Assembly: GCF_905147365.1 (NCBI RefSeq)
Contig: NC_056425.1
Location: forward strand, 8,563,501 to 8,627,500
Reading direction: 5' to 3'
Origin: Aricia agestis
Taxonomy: Eukaryota; Arthropoda; Insecta; Lepidoptera; Lycaenidae
DNA: 64,000 bases
Shown: piece by piece, positions 32,732 to 44,800 of the stretch
Numbering within the stretch: the first letter of the stretch is position 1
Layout: each line of letters begins with the position of its first letter
Notes under the pieces: generated by a model
What the model was told of the DNA's origin: nothing
Seen by the model: only the letters and a program-made list of their open reading frames with translations
The model's database searches: none
Made by a program: the position numbers and the translations under genes

Positions 32732-32802
32732 ATGAATCCTGTATCCGTGTTGAGACTACTTAGCAGAAAAAGTGGAATAAGTGCCATGGGGATTGCAAGA
32801 CG
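32732..32802 (+). CDS. FPPS: FPPS copy 2, exon 1 (leader exon)
   Basis: ATG in CATCAAAATG context. 71 nt, ending two bases into a codon at GACG|GTAAGA. The first base of exon 2 completes Arg, the same phase as in copy 1. Encodes the putative mitochondrial leader. The link to exon 2, 8.3 kb away, rests on phase, leader character and the equivalent exon in copy 1. Confidence 0.7.
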
Positions 32803-35800
32803 GTAAGAATTTTGTAATTTGTTGAACTTGTACCTAAGTTATATATAGGTACACATTAAATTTTAGTATACATAATTATCCCCAAAATAAACCATTAGTT
32901 TCAGTAGAACAACTTTGAAATGTCTTGAATTAATAAATACCTTGCCTACAACTTCTTTCGCGCAGAAATTTGTTTATCGCGTGAATGGTTTTTTCCATAA
33001 ATCAAAGTACCTATCTTCGTAAATCGTACTACATTTTATCTATATGTTTCTGTCATTATTTTTATTAAATAAAACATTTATTGAGAAAAAAGAATGATTG
33101 ATGAAAAAGATGGAAAGATAGACTGTTTGTTTACCTAATTTATTGTATACAAATGAAATTGAAATGAAGGGTCATACATCTACTTACCAAGTTTCAATAG
33201 TATGGCTCTTATAGTTTCGGAGAAAAGTGGCTGAGACATACGGACGGACAGACAGACAGACATGACGAATCTATAAGGGTTCCGTTTTTTGCCATTTGGC
33301 TACGGAACCCTAAAAATTGTTTATTCAAAAACAATCAAAGTGGTGTAGAGGTTTATGGATTTATTACATAGATAGTTTTATCCTCTAAATAACATGTTAA
33401 TTACATTCTTCCCACCAAAACCTACAGTTACCCAGTTGACCTGATAGAATGCAGATTTTTGATTTGGTAATTTAGACATCTAGGTCTAGACATGTATTGG
33501 ACATTGCCTGGAATGTCAATCTACAGGAATAATACATTATTCACATAAGCACTATCCCGCAAACTGGGAAGCTAAGTATCTGCACACCAAAATTTTATCT
33601 ACATTGGTTCAGTTCAACAGACTAAGGGTAAATATGTAAAAAATACACTTTTATAGTGGATAGTAAGTATAATGCAATATTTTCTCAAATCTGTATCATC
33701 AGGCTTATAATTTACATGCAGATTTCAATATTGAATGTAAATTTTGTTATATCGCTGGCCCTGGGCAATAAAGCGTTAAACACCACTTACCCTTTTGCCC
33801 TTTAGCCCTTTTGAATGTTATTTGATTTTTGGCTTCTTCAGAGAAGAAGCCAAAAAACAAATCAACAAGAACTCAGGTTCATTTTTATTGAATGGAAAAT
33901 TCTCTTACGACTAAAACTGTATTCTTGCATTACTGTATGAAACATAACTAAAAAAACCGATGAATATTAACTTATTGGACATTAACAGCTAAACTTTCGC
34001 TGGAAGATTTCCCAGAAGAAGGGAGTAATCTTGAAATCTAAAGCAAAAATATGTCTTATTATGTTCTTACAGTCGTAAATCTCAAGCGGTTTGGTTTTTT
34101 TATAAAGCCATTTAACAATGTTGCAATTGAAACAATATCGCTTATTACTTGTATTATACATTTTTTCAATAATTTCTCTTTTTAGTTATCTACAAGATAA
34201 GACTTTATGGGTAAATAACAACTATGAATGTTAACTATTCACATTATGTTACTGTAAGCGAAATTGTGGTAAATTTGCTTGATGTTATTTAAGCAATGTT
34301 GCAATTTCCAAACTTTTATCTTTAATCGATTCCTTGCCATATCTAATTTTGCTAACTTCTAACTGTGGCGTGCCCAATGCCATACGATTAGATGACACGC
34401 ATCTGTGTCTTCAGCCATGCGGAAAAGAAAACAGTATTTTGTCAATATTTTTTTACATGTTCAATACTTTAAGTTTACATTCGAAATCTGACGTGTACGT
34501 TGATTAGAAGTAGCAAAATAAGTGTATTTCTGGAAATGGACCGTATGTGACTTTTTAACCGATTCGTTGCGGATGGCACGTTTCAGTGCCATCACTATTT
34601 TTTGCGTGTGGCATTGAGATAAATGTGCTAAGTATACTACAAACTAATACTTTTTGATCTAATTTAATACCTCAGTCCTCATAAGCAAATCATTAGAAAA
34701 TGCAAAATAAGTTCAAAAGGTTTAGCACAACTGTATTTAATGGCTGCTAAGAGCCACTAAATGCTAGAATGCATCAAACAAATGACAATATAATATATAT
34801 TATTAAAATTTTAATAATATAAAAACTTACTTTCTTGCATAAATGGAGGCTTCAGGACCAGGAAAATGATTTGAAATCAAATGTGTATTCTATGGAGAAA
34901 TATTAGCCAGATGATAGAAGTAGGTGAGTTACAAGGACTGTATTAAATTATAAGGGAAAAAAATAAGTAATTGCTCTTAACTAGTAAAATATTAGTTACG
35001 CAGATCAGCCACTCATGTCATCAATAATAATTATTGTGGTTAGAACAAAAAAATAGGTAACTCTTATTGCCCATAGGCTAAAGTCTAAACATTACGATAT
35101 AACAAGCAACATCTAGTCAATTACAGTGCCAGTGTAAAGGAAGTAGGGGCAGAAATAGAGCTATAGGTATTGCTTATGATCTGTTAACCTATATACATGT
35201 GGTTCATCTCTGTTAAAAATCTTTTGTGGTATATTTTACATAATGTATACAACTGTATACATAATATTATGATGATTATCATCAATGAATGAACACAAAG
35301 ATTCAGATCTTGAATATTTTGAATGCAAATCAACTTTGTTATTGTTGTGTTATTAATAGTACAATTTATATAAATTATGAAGATTACCATAATATTAACA
35401 TGTGAATGTACCATTGTAAATGTTTTGACGATCGAATAATTTTACAAAGTACAAACGTCTTGTGTGTAAAGCGGGCTCCAGACTTGCGGCGCGAAAGCCC
35501 GCGTATGCCGCGAACCGCGAGTGTGGAGTGTTTCGCGACTTCGCGTTCACGCTTCGCGGCTTTCCCCGTCCGGTGTCAATTTTTTGGCCCGCGATAAAGG
35601 GCTCGCGAAGCGCGAACGCGAACATCATCAACACTCGCTTTTATTCGCAGTCGCACACAATGTCAGAGCAGCAGCAACAGTGACTTCAAAGTCCATTTAT
35701 TGCGCGAACATAAATGCGAAGATTGCTAGTGTAGAGGGCCGTTATGGGCATTGTCCAAAAAAATCACATGTACTTTTTATATTTTTTTTCGTTAAAATAG

Positions 35801-38800
35801 AGTATTTTAAGAATATAAATTAAATAATTTTGAAATTCATTGGCTAGTTTTTTCTCAATAAATTTTTAAAGTTTCGCTCTGACGTCATCATCGGCCGCTA
35901 ATTGACCTCTGCATATGTTTTAAATTTCCTTTCAATCTTATTTATAATGGCTGTTTCGTCAAATGCAAGTTCTCATTATGTGAAAGCTGATACGAGAAGC
36001 TTACCAAAAGTTCGAAACGTAATGTTGGTCGAATTTATTGCTAATTTAACGCCATTGAAGGTCAAACAAAGGTTAAACGTATTTGTTCAAAAATATAAGT
36101 AACTAGTGGGTATTTTTTTCGTTTATATACAGAAAAACGATCACTGACCTTATTCCTCGAAATGTTTTTGTAATGAGCAAAATTAAAAAAAAATGGACAA
36201 TCCCCATTGTTCGCGTCGTGTTCACGGCGTGTAGCACCCGTGAATCGCGACCGCAATTCGCGCAGCGAATGTGATGAGGGCTCAAAATATATTTTCATAT
36301 TTTCGTCATCAATTTTGATACTTAAATCAGATTGAAAAAATATCGCATCCTTTTCCGGGCTCTACACTCGCGGCCCGAATTGCGGCCGCGATTCGCGCCG
36401 TGAACACGATTCGAACAAATACGAAGCCGCGAAGCGCAATTTATACGAAGCCGCGAAACCCTCCACACTTGCGATTCGCAGCCTTCGCGGGCTTTCGCGC
36501 CGCGAATGTGGAGCCGGCTTTATATTCTGTTTATGAAATAAACCATTTTTAGCAGAGCAAGTGGAGGAATCTCGTCTTCTTTGTGCCGGACATTTTTGAC
36601 AGCTGCCAGACCCTTAAACTTTCTTAGACTTTGAGGGCGTCTAGCAGTGGGAAGCAAATGTCAAAAAAGTCTGGCACTGGAAAACGAGATTCCTCCACTT
36701 ACCGCGAAGAATATAAGCTATGAAATTGAGCTTTACTCTTTCTGGAAGGTCAGGTAGACCTTCAGAACTGGATACCTCCTAAGACCTAAAGTAACCGCGA
36801 CCGAAAATCCATAGTTGCTGGTCGTTCTTACCCCAGTAAAGGCCACAAACAGGTAAACTTTTAGCTTTACGAAACGGAGAAAGGTCTGGCTATCGCAGGC
36901 TCTTGGTCCATAACAGACAGGCAGACTTTCAGACAGACAGACACACTTTCGGATTTATAATAACTAGTATGCATATAACCTCTTATATGTTAGAAAGAAC
37001 ATAAATATTATCAAAAAGAAAAGTCTCCTGAGAGAAGTAAAAATAACACCACCTCGGTGTTAATAGTAGTAGTAGAGAAAAAAGAAAATTAGTAGTAAAG
37101 CTTAAAAATATTACTAAGGTGAGGTAAGGCCGCTAAGTGCCACTTCAGACATACTAGGAACCGCGCGATTGAGAAAGATGCGTTTCGGCAGACAAGCAGT
37201 ATGTACACACAAATTATTACAGCTCGTCTTCAAATTATGCAACTCCAATATTCGATTTTAATGATTCGATTCAAAAGCTTTCCTTTTTTACTGAGCTGAC
37301 ATGTTGGTTTAATTTTTCCACAAGTCTGTGCTTCTGTGTTCTGTGTCTTCACCAGCAATAATTTTGGGTAAGTTCCATAATAATAAATGGATCGTAACTC
37401 AATGAAATCGTTTAAATAGTTCATAAATTATAAATAAATGTATTTTAAGACCGGGCTGCCAAAAATATCAAAACGCGCTAGCCCCGCCTACACACCCCGC
37501 TATCCTCCAATCGTGATATAATGATTCCACGACTCGTGCCCCCGAGCAATGTGCTTGACGCTGCAGATAATAGTGAACAATATCGCGTAACAACAACAAC
37601 GGCTCCCGCATTATAGCACGGAAGTAAAGGCCGTAAGTCCCACAACTGTTTTTGATGATTACTTAAAAATTAACTACATTAAGTACCTACTAATATTTCC
37701 TTTAACCATTATTTTATAAAGTGTGTGATTGTAGTAGTGCAAATTATTTAATGATAGTAACTCAATAAGTGTAACAGATATTTGTTGAAAAGCCCAGAAA
37801 GATTCATAATTTCGAAAAATATAACTATCGAGTTAAAATAAGTGTATCGTTTTTTCCGTTAGGCAAATATCAGATAAATATATTATAATGATTTAATAAA
37901 TCTTAATCTGAAGTAGCCCTAACATCGGAATGCTAAAATTATAATGTTTTATTTTATTGTAATGAAGTCGACATGGATATAAATTGATTACAGCAATTAA
38001 TCTATTGCTCAGATATAGTCAAGTGATGCATCTGTATTGATCAGTGCATACGACGCGTTGCTAAAAGTCAGTGGTTTAGTTTTTTTTATTCAAAGTCATA
38101 TTTTATAATATTAATTGGTAAGTTATAATATTTTTTTAAATGAAATAAGGGGGCAAACGAGCAAACGGGTCACCAGATAGAAAGCAACTTCCGTCGCCCA
38201 TGGATACTCGCAGCATCAGTAGAGCTGCAGGTGCGTTGCCGGCCTTTTAAGAAGGAATAGGATAATAGGGTAGGGTAGGGGAGGGCCTCCGGTAAACTCA
38301 CTCACTCGGCGAAACACAGCGCAAGCGCTGTTTCGCGCCGGCTTTCTGTGAGAACGTGGTATTTCTCCGGTCGAGCCGGCCCATTCGTGCCGAAGCATGG
38401 CTCTCCCACGTATAAAATTAAGTATGGATACAATTGAGTATTTTTTTGGTCATATACCTAGTCAAGTGCCTACCTAGTACCTAGTAGCCTAGTAAGTACA
38501 AAATATTAAATACACTAAACTGTGCAGTGTACACACTGTCCAACATAAGTCGCGGACACGACCTTGAGCGTTCGGACTTCCGAACAGAATCTGACTGGAT
38601 GTTTTTGCATCCGCGAACGTCCGGCTGACGGATGTGGCTTAACAATCTCCCAATCCCCTACCCCTACCCTATTCCCTTCCCTACCCTCAACTATTCCCTT
38701 CCCTTCCCTTCCCTACCCTCCTCTATTACCCTATTCCCTCTTAAAAGGTCGGCAACGCACTTGCAGCTCTTCTGATGCTGCGAGTGTCCATGGGCGATGG

Positions 38801-41800
38801 AAGTTGCTTTCCATCAGGTGACCCGTTTGCTCGTTTGCCCCCTTATTTCATAAAAAAATAATACTTTAATAATATTCACTACACGTTAGAAAGGGGAAGT
38901 ACAGTCTGGATACGGACAGACAGACAGACGGACAGGCTGAAATATCTTTGTTATCGGATCCCGTTTTTACCCTTTGGGTGAGGAAACAGGGGAAAATTGT
39001 CCATCTTTGTTATTATACTATGCAGTATGCTGACACGGACAAAGTCGCGGGCAGCATTTTGGTCATTCAGCGCTGCTATGGGTGTGTACGTGTTTTTTGA
39101 ACTCTGTACAAAAAACACGTACACACCCTAAAGTATTATCACTTATTTTTGTTACACACTGTATATTTTTCATTTTGAGGAAGCTTAAAACATCATGCTG
39201 AACTATGTCAGTAACAAACAAATTATTGTGTCTGGAATCTAGATTAAGGTCATCTAATAAGGTCAGGATCCTGTTCTCTGGATCCCCTTTCCCCTACTAT
39301 TTACTACAAGAAATACCTCGTTTATTTAAATATAGAATTAATAAATTCAGGTTAATAAAAGGAACAAACTTGTGTTATGATAAAATGAGGTCGTTATTAT
39401 GGAGTTCTTAGTTCATACTTAGAAGCTATTTTTGCGCTGTGGTGTGCCTGTGGCCTATATCTAAGGGCGACCACACATTTGCGATCGTTCCGAATTCCGA
39501 AATCCCATCCATCGCAAAAAGAGTGGCCACCCTAAATCCTATTGTACGTTTACAGCTTATTTAATTTATCTCCTCATGCAGATATCTAATTCAAATGTTA
39601 AATTTTGTACATTTAATTCAAAACCTTCTTGTTTAATAAATAATTAATAAGCTATTTGAAAATTTTGTATGAAATATCTTAAAATTTAAGAATTAATAAA
39701 ATTTTTACGTACGCAACTTTATTGTTTGTGTAATAAGTGGATTTTTGTAGTCTTCTTCAGATTTTTGGGGGCTCATATCGTGTACTTATAAATATGGTGT
39801 ATTCAGAAAACAGTATTATTTCGCAGTAAGTACCAGCTGTCGCGTCGGTCTGCAAAAAGTAGTGAATATTCGAGGCTATCTTATGCCTAGTAGTACACCA
39901 GGCCCTTTAGCCAAGTACGTCTTCTTTGTAGCCTCTATATAGAATCGCAGATCAAAATATGTATGAAATTGACATTTAAAGCGTTCGATCAAATAAAGTC
40001 GACATTCGACTCATGACATACAATTCCATATATTTTGATTAAGAGGGCGACTAACCCAAAAAATCAAACATCGTCTTTCTCTCTTCACACTCACGCCCGT
40101 CTTTCATATGCCAGTTGAAAAAGGACGACGCGGATTCATCGCCAAATTAGTTTTTTCTCAATAACTCGATAAATATACAACATTTTAAAAATCCGCTAGG
40201 TCGATCTCTCAATGATAGAATTTTATACAATGTGTTAAAATATTAACTTAGTTCAATGCACGGTTATGGCAATAAATGAAAAATTCGTGAAAATTAGATG
40301 CATCTTTGTGATTTTTTTCTATCGAGAAAATTTTAAGATATCGTGTTTTTGCTCTGATCAAATTCTCGCAAATATAATGTAGTAGGTATCTAATTTTAGA
40401 AAATGAAACAATTCGGGGATTATTTTTAAGTATGAAAATGAATTATAAAATCGACACTTTGAGGTATAGTCGCCCCCTTAACGATTCTATGAAGAAGCGA
40501 TAAATAAAACGTCTTCGCAAGGGGCTCTCATTTCTCCATCTTCTTAGCTCTACACTTTACGTAGAGCTCTCCTAGTAAAATCGTGCCAAGAAATTCTATC
40601 TTGGGTTGTAGATTCAAGACAGCGGTACCTACACCAAATTTATTAGGAGAAATAAATTGTGATATTTTCCGTAAAACCTAGCCTGTACCCTGGATTAGCA
40701 TTAAAACCTAGCCTGTACCCTGGATTAGCATAGGCTAGGTTTTTCTTAGCTAACTCCGTACTTCATTAAAATCGCTCCATCCGTTTAGATGTGAAGAAGT
40801 AATATCACTTACTAACTTTCACCTTTAAATAGTGTGATAAATAATAATAGTTAAAAAAACACGTTATTTTTTTAATATTTTTTTTTTATTTAAGCCAATA
40901 AAAATGCAATAATTTAAACAAATTATTGCATTTTCATTGGCTCTTAAATCTTAATACGTACCTACCTATCCAAAGTTTCGAATGAACCCATCAAGCCCCG
41001 CGCGAGCGCCGCCGGTGATCGCGACAACAACAATACAATTCTTGGCAACTCCGATCGAGGGAACTGGAGATAGGTAAAAGTCGTGCTCAAAAATTCCGTT
41101 ACAAATACATACAGCCTAAGCTAATAACTTGTCCTCAGGACGCCGCAACATTTCAAGATGTCGACGAGCGCGTCCATCGAGCAGCAGCGCGACAAGACGC
41201 ACAAGAGCAGTTTCGAGGAGTTGTTCCCCACCATCCTGGACACCGTCACCAAGCGGTCTAAGATCGCCGAGGTGCCGGAGGCCTCCGACTGGATCAGGAA
41301 GGTGAGTGACCTGATCCCCCGTCGGCAGCAGCGCGACAACACAAGAGCAGCTTCGAGGAGTTGTTCCCCACCATCCTGGACACCGTCACCAAGCGGTCCG
41401 AGATGGCCGACGTGTCGGAGGCCTCCGACTGGATCAGGAAGGTGAGTGACCTGATCCCCCGTCGGCAGCAGCGCGACAGCACAAGAGCAGCTTCGAGGAG
41501 TTGTTCCCCACCATCCTGGACACCGTCACCAAGCGGTCCAAGATGGCCGAGGTGTCGGAGGCCTCCGACTGGATCAGGAAGGTGAGTGACCTGATCCCCC
41601 GTCGGCAGCAGCGCGACAGCACAAGAGCAGCTTCGAGGAGTTGTTCCCCACCATCCTGGACACCGTCACCAAGCGGTCCAAGATGGCCGAGGTGCCGGAG
41701 GCCTCTGACTGGATCAGGAAGGTGAGTGACTTGATCCCCGTCAGCAGCAACGGGACGTGGCCGGGGTTAAAAGTATCCTATGTCCTTTCCCGAGTTTCAA

Positions 41801-44800
41801 AACAACTCCATACAAAATTTCAGCAAAATCGGTTCAGAAACAGACAAACAGATATTATATAATTTAAGGTACGTAGAGTATGTGTATATTGCAGAGCAAT
41901 GACGTTTATTTATTACGACTTACGGCATAGCATGTTTAACTAATTACCACATCAGGGAAATGAGTAATTAGTTACTAAAAAGATATTGCTATTACCTCTA
42001 TGGCTTTAACCCGTCAACTCCCAAACGGCACTCGGGTGCCGCATAACAATTGAAAATCTATTGTGTCTGCGATTCCCACGATCGAGGTATAAACTTCAAT
42101 ATAGTACGCACACCTGTGATATTATGCCATAACTCTTGGTATCATGGTTCTTTGTCTATAATATCAAGACCACATTAAGGCCCGTATAAATAGTCAGTAC
42201 TTAAGATGCGATCCGGTCTCAAGACGCGGTTCGGCTCTGTGATTTGTGAGTGAGAAGACGACTCTCTGAGAGTCCAAATTTTGACAGCCAACCAATCACA
42301 GAGCCTGAACCGTGTCTTGAGACCGAAATGCATCTTGAGTACTGACTATTACGGGCCTAGAACTCAAAGAGCCAAGCGGTCGAAGGTCATTATGTAACTC
42401 TTCGATATTATTGCAATCTTGAAGAAACCGCTCGTGACCCCCTTTTAATGATCTTTAAAAGTCTCAACTCAAATTTAAAAGAAACCTGCAGATATATAAT
42501 CAATACACTGGTCCAATCATTGGACCTTCCTTCTTCAATTACACCAAGCGATCCTCAATTTTTGAGCGGTCTATTGACTATACATCGCATTAACCTTGTA
42601 TGTGCCGCAGCCTACAACTAAGAATTATAAGGCCCAATTTCACCAACGACTGTTAAAGTTAATGCTCGAATTAGTATCATATTACCTCTTTCGTTTTTCG
42701 TATGAATGAAAGAGAAGTCATGACATTTTAACAAGGCGTTAACAGTAACAGACGTTGGTGGAATTGGGCCTAAGACAGTGTAAAGGTCCTATCAAAGGTT
42801 AGATAACTCTAAACGAACTTTGAGGATTGTAGGAGGCTTATATGATAAGGTAAGCCGCTAAAGCGATTTTGATAGACTTTGGCATAGCGATGCTTTGAAT
42901 TCCGAATAGATTATAGGATTGATGTCGAGCTCTCGCTTTGGTGTGATAAACAAATTTTAGCTCAACAAAGTTATTGGTAAAAAATTGTTGACAACACTAA
43001 TCACATTATTTGTTTAATAATTTCAGGTGTTAGAATATAACTTGTTGGGTGGCAAGCTAGCTAGAGGTATCACCACAAGCATCGCCTACGAGACCCTGGC
43101 CGGAGACAACTTTACAGAGGAGAACTTGAAAATCAGCAGGGTGCTGGGATGGTGTATCGAAATGGTAAATACAGCCTTTTACAATAATTTTTACGTAAAA
43201 TTATTGCAAGACGAGAATAATAACCTGAAAATTTTTCATGTAAAGTCAGACCAGCAATCTTACTACCTAAACTGATACGATTTTGATTTACAAAGTCTGA
43301 TTAGTTTCAAATTGAGCCACAGTACGATCGTGCGCTAGTACAGCTTTCAGGAGTGGGAAAAACCGTTGAGATCGAATTAGTTCCTAATTGAGCCGCAGCA
43401 CGAGTTTGCGCTAGTGTATAATATGTATGTCGGATGTAGTAAAAGCTGTTGAGATCGAGCTGATTCGATTCTGAGTCTGTCGGGAATAAGAGCCAGTCCT
43501 CACGGCGCATTGGATCAGCGTTGCGTCGACGCAGCGCTGCCATTTGACGCATAGCCGGCCACACGGGCGCTGCGTCATCGTGAACACTTTGGTTATTTGT
43601 ATGTAAAACATCGCAACGGCAGCGCTGCATTGACGCAACGCTGATGCAACGCGCCGTGTAGACTGGCTCTAAGGCAGCTGTTTGAATCATAAACCTCTGT
43701 TACTCAGCAGTAGAGCGGCTATGCTGAGAATCAGAAGAATACATTCTTGTCTAATGTAAACTGTTTGTGTCGACTTTAAGTTCTGAATAAGACCAAAAAC
43801 ATATACAATACAATATTTAATTATTATATAACAATGCAATTCCAAAATAATTCGCACGGCGCACCGCAAATCGTATACTATGCGGTGCGTTTGACGCATA
43901 TGACGCGTACGGCGGTGCTGACAAATGTGCTATCAGATTAACATGATTACGTTTAGTTGTTTTGTTTTGTGAATTTTTAAGAACATGAATAAGAGATTTT
44001 TTTTTACATTTACGGATTTTTTGGAGAGCACTTTTCTAATTACTCATTCCCAACGTTTTGGCTTTTCAATTCAAGCGCCGGTTATAGTCAGAAGTCAGAA
44101 CATAGTAGGTATCTAAAGATGAGTATTGACGTAAGCCTAAGAAATAATTAAGGCACCTTATTGACATAAAATATTTGATCTCAATTAAGATTTAGACGTG
44201 AGTAATGCATATTAACAATAGAAACTAATAACTTTAATAATTTTGATTTAAATAATAATATGTAAATTTTTATTACGAGTATCAAAATAATAAATTTACT
44301 TTTAATTGGCATTAAGTGTTTTTTCGCGGTTTTTAATTATGGTAATTGTATTGCTATTAATTATAAATATCAATGATTATTATTTATTATAATTATTATT
44401 TACCTAATGCATAAGGTCTGATTTTGCATACATCTTCAAGCTTATAAGGTCCGATTTTGCATACATCTTCAAGCTTATAAGGATAAAATATTTTAATGCA
44501 CAAGGAATATGACGTTGGAATAACTACAATAATTATATACATTATGAGTTATTATGAATTATTTTTACCCGTATATTATAATAATATTCACATACAAAGT
44601 TTTGACCCAGGTGCGTCATTACAACATCAATGGCCATAATTGTCAGATAGGTAGACAGACAGACAAAAACAGTTAATGAAATCGCCATTTCGTGACTATT
44701 AAGGGGTCTCCCCTCCCAAAGAGAATACAATCACTACGTGAGGAGACCACACCCTATATAAAAATATCCACAGCCGAAAAAGGAGAAGGTTATAAATTAT

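Larger units (their letters stand above)
32803..41138 (+). other. FPPS copy 2 intron 1 (8.3 kb)
   Basis: Large first intron. Defined contents: a GGGTTCCG hairpin fragment near 33240-33315, a long foldback at 35460-36523, two SINE-like copies at 38131 and 38650, a MITE remnant at 39069, and a 30-bp duplication at 40673. Between these, 33320-35450 and 39170-40670 look unique and AT-rich with no gene seen. A GC-richer patch at 37440-37640 ends in a donor-like GCC|GTAAGT and could be an alternative untranslated exon; this is weak. Confidence 0.6.

Noticed and set aside
35902..36102. 66-aa frame inside the foldback in intron 1 as a host gene
   Set aside because: No recognisable domain and fully internal to a transposon-like element; at most an element-derived fragment.
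37440..37640. Alternative first exon of FPPS copy 2 (GCC|GTAAGT donor)
   Set aside because: No in-phase coding sequence and no supporting match in copy 1; the leader exon at 32732 explains the phase.
41294..41622. Minus-strand frames repeating LSRCCRRGIRSLTFL
   Set aside because: Antisense translation of the 140-bp exon array; the repeated protein is only a reflection of the repeat.
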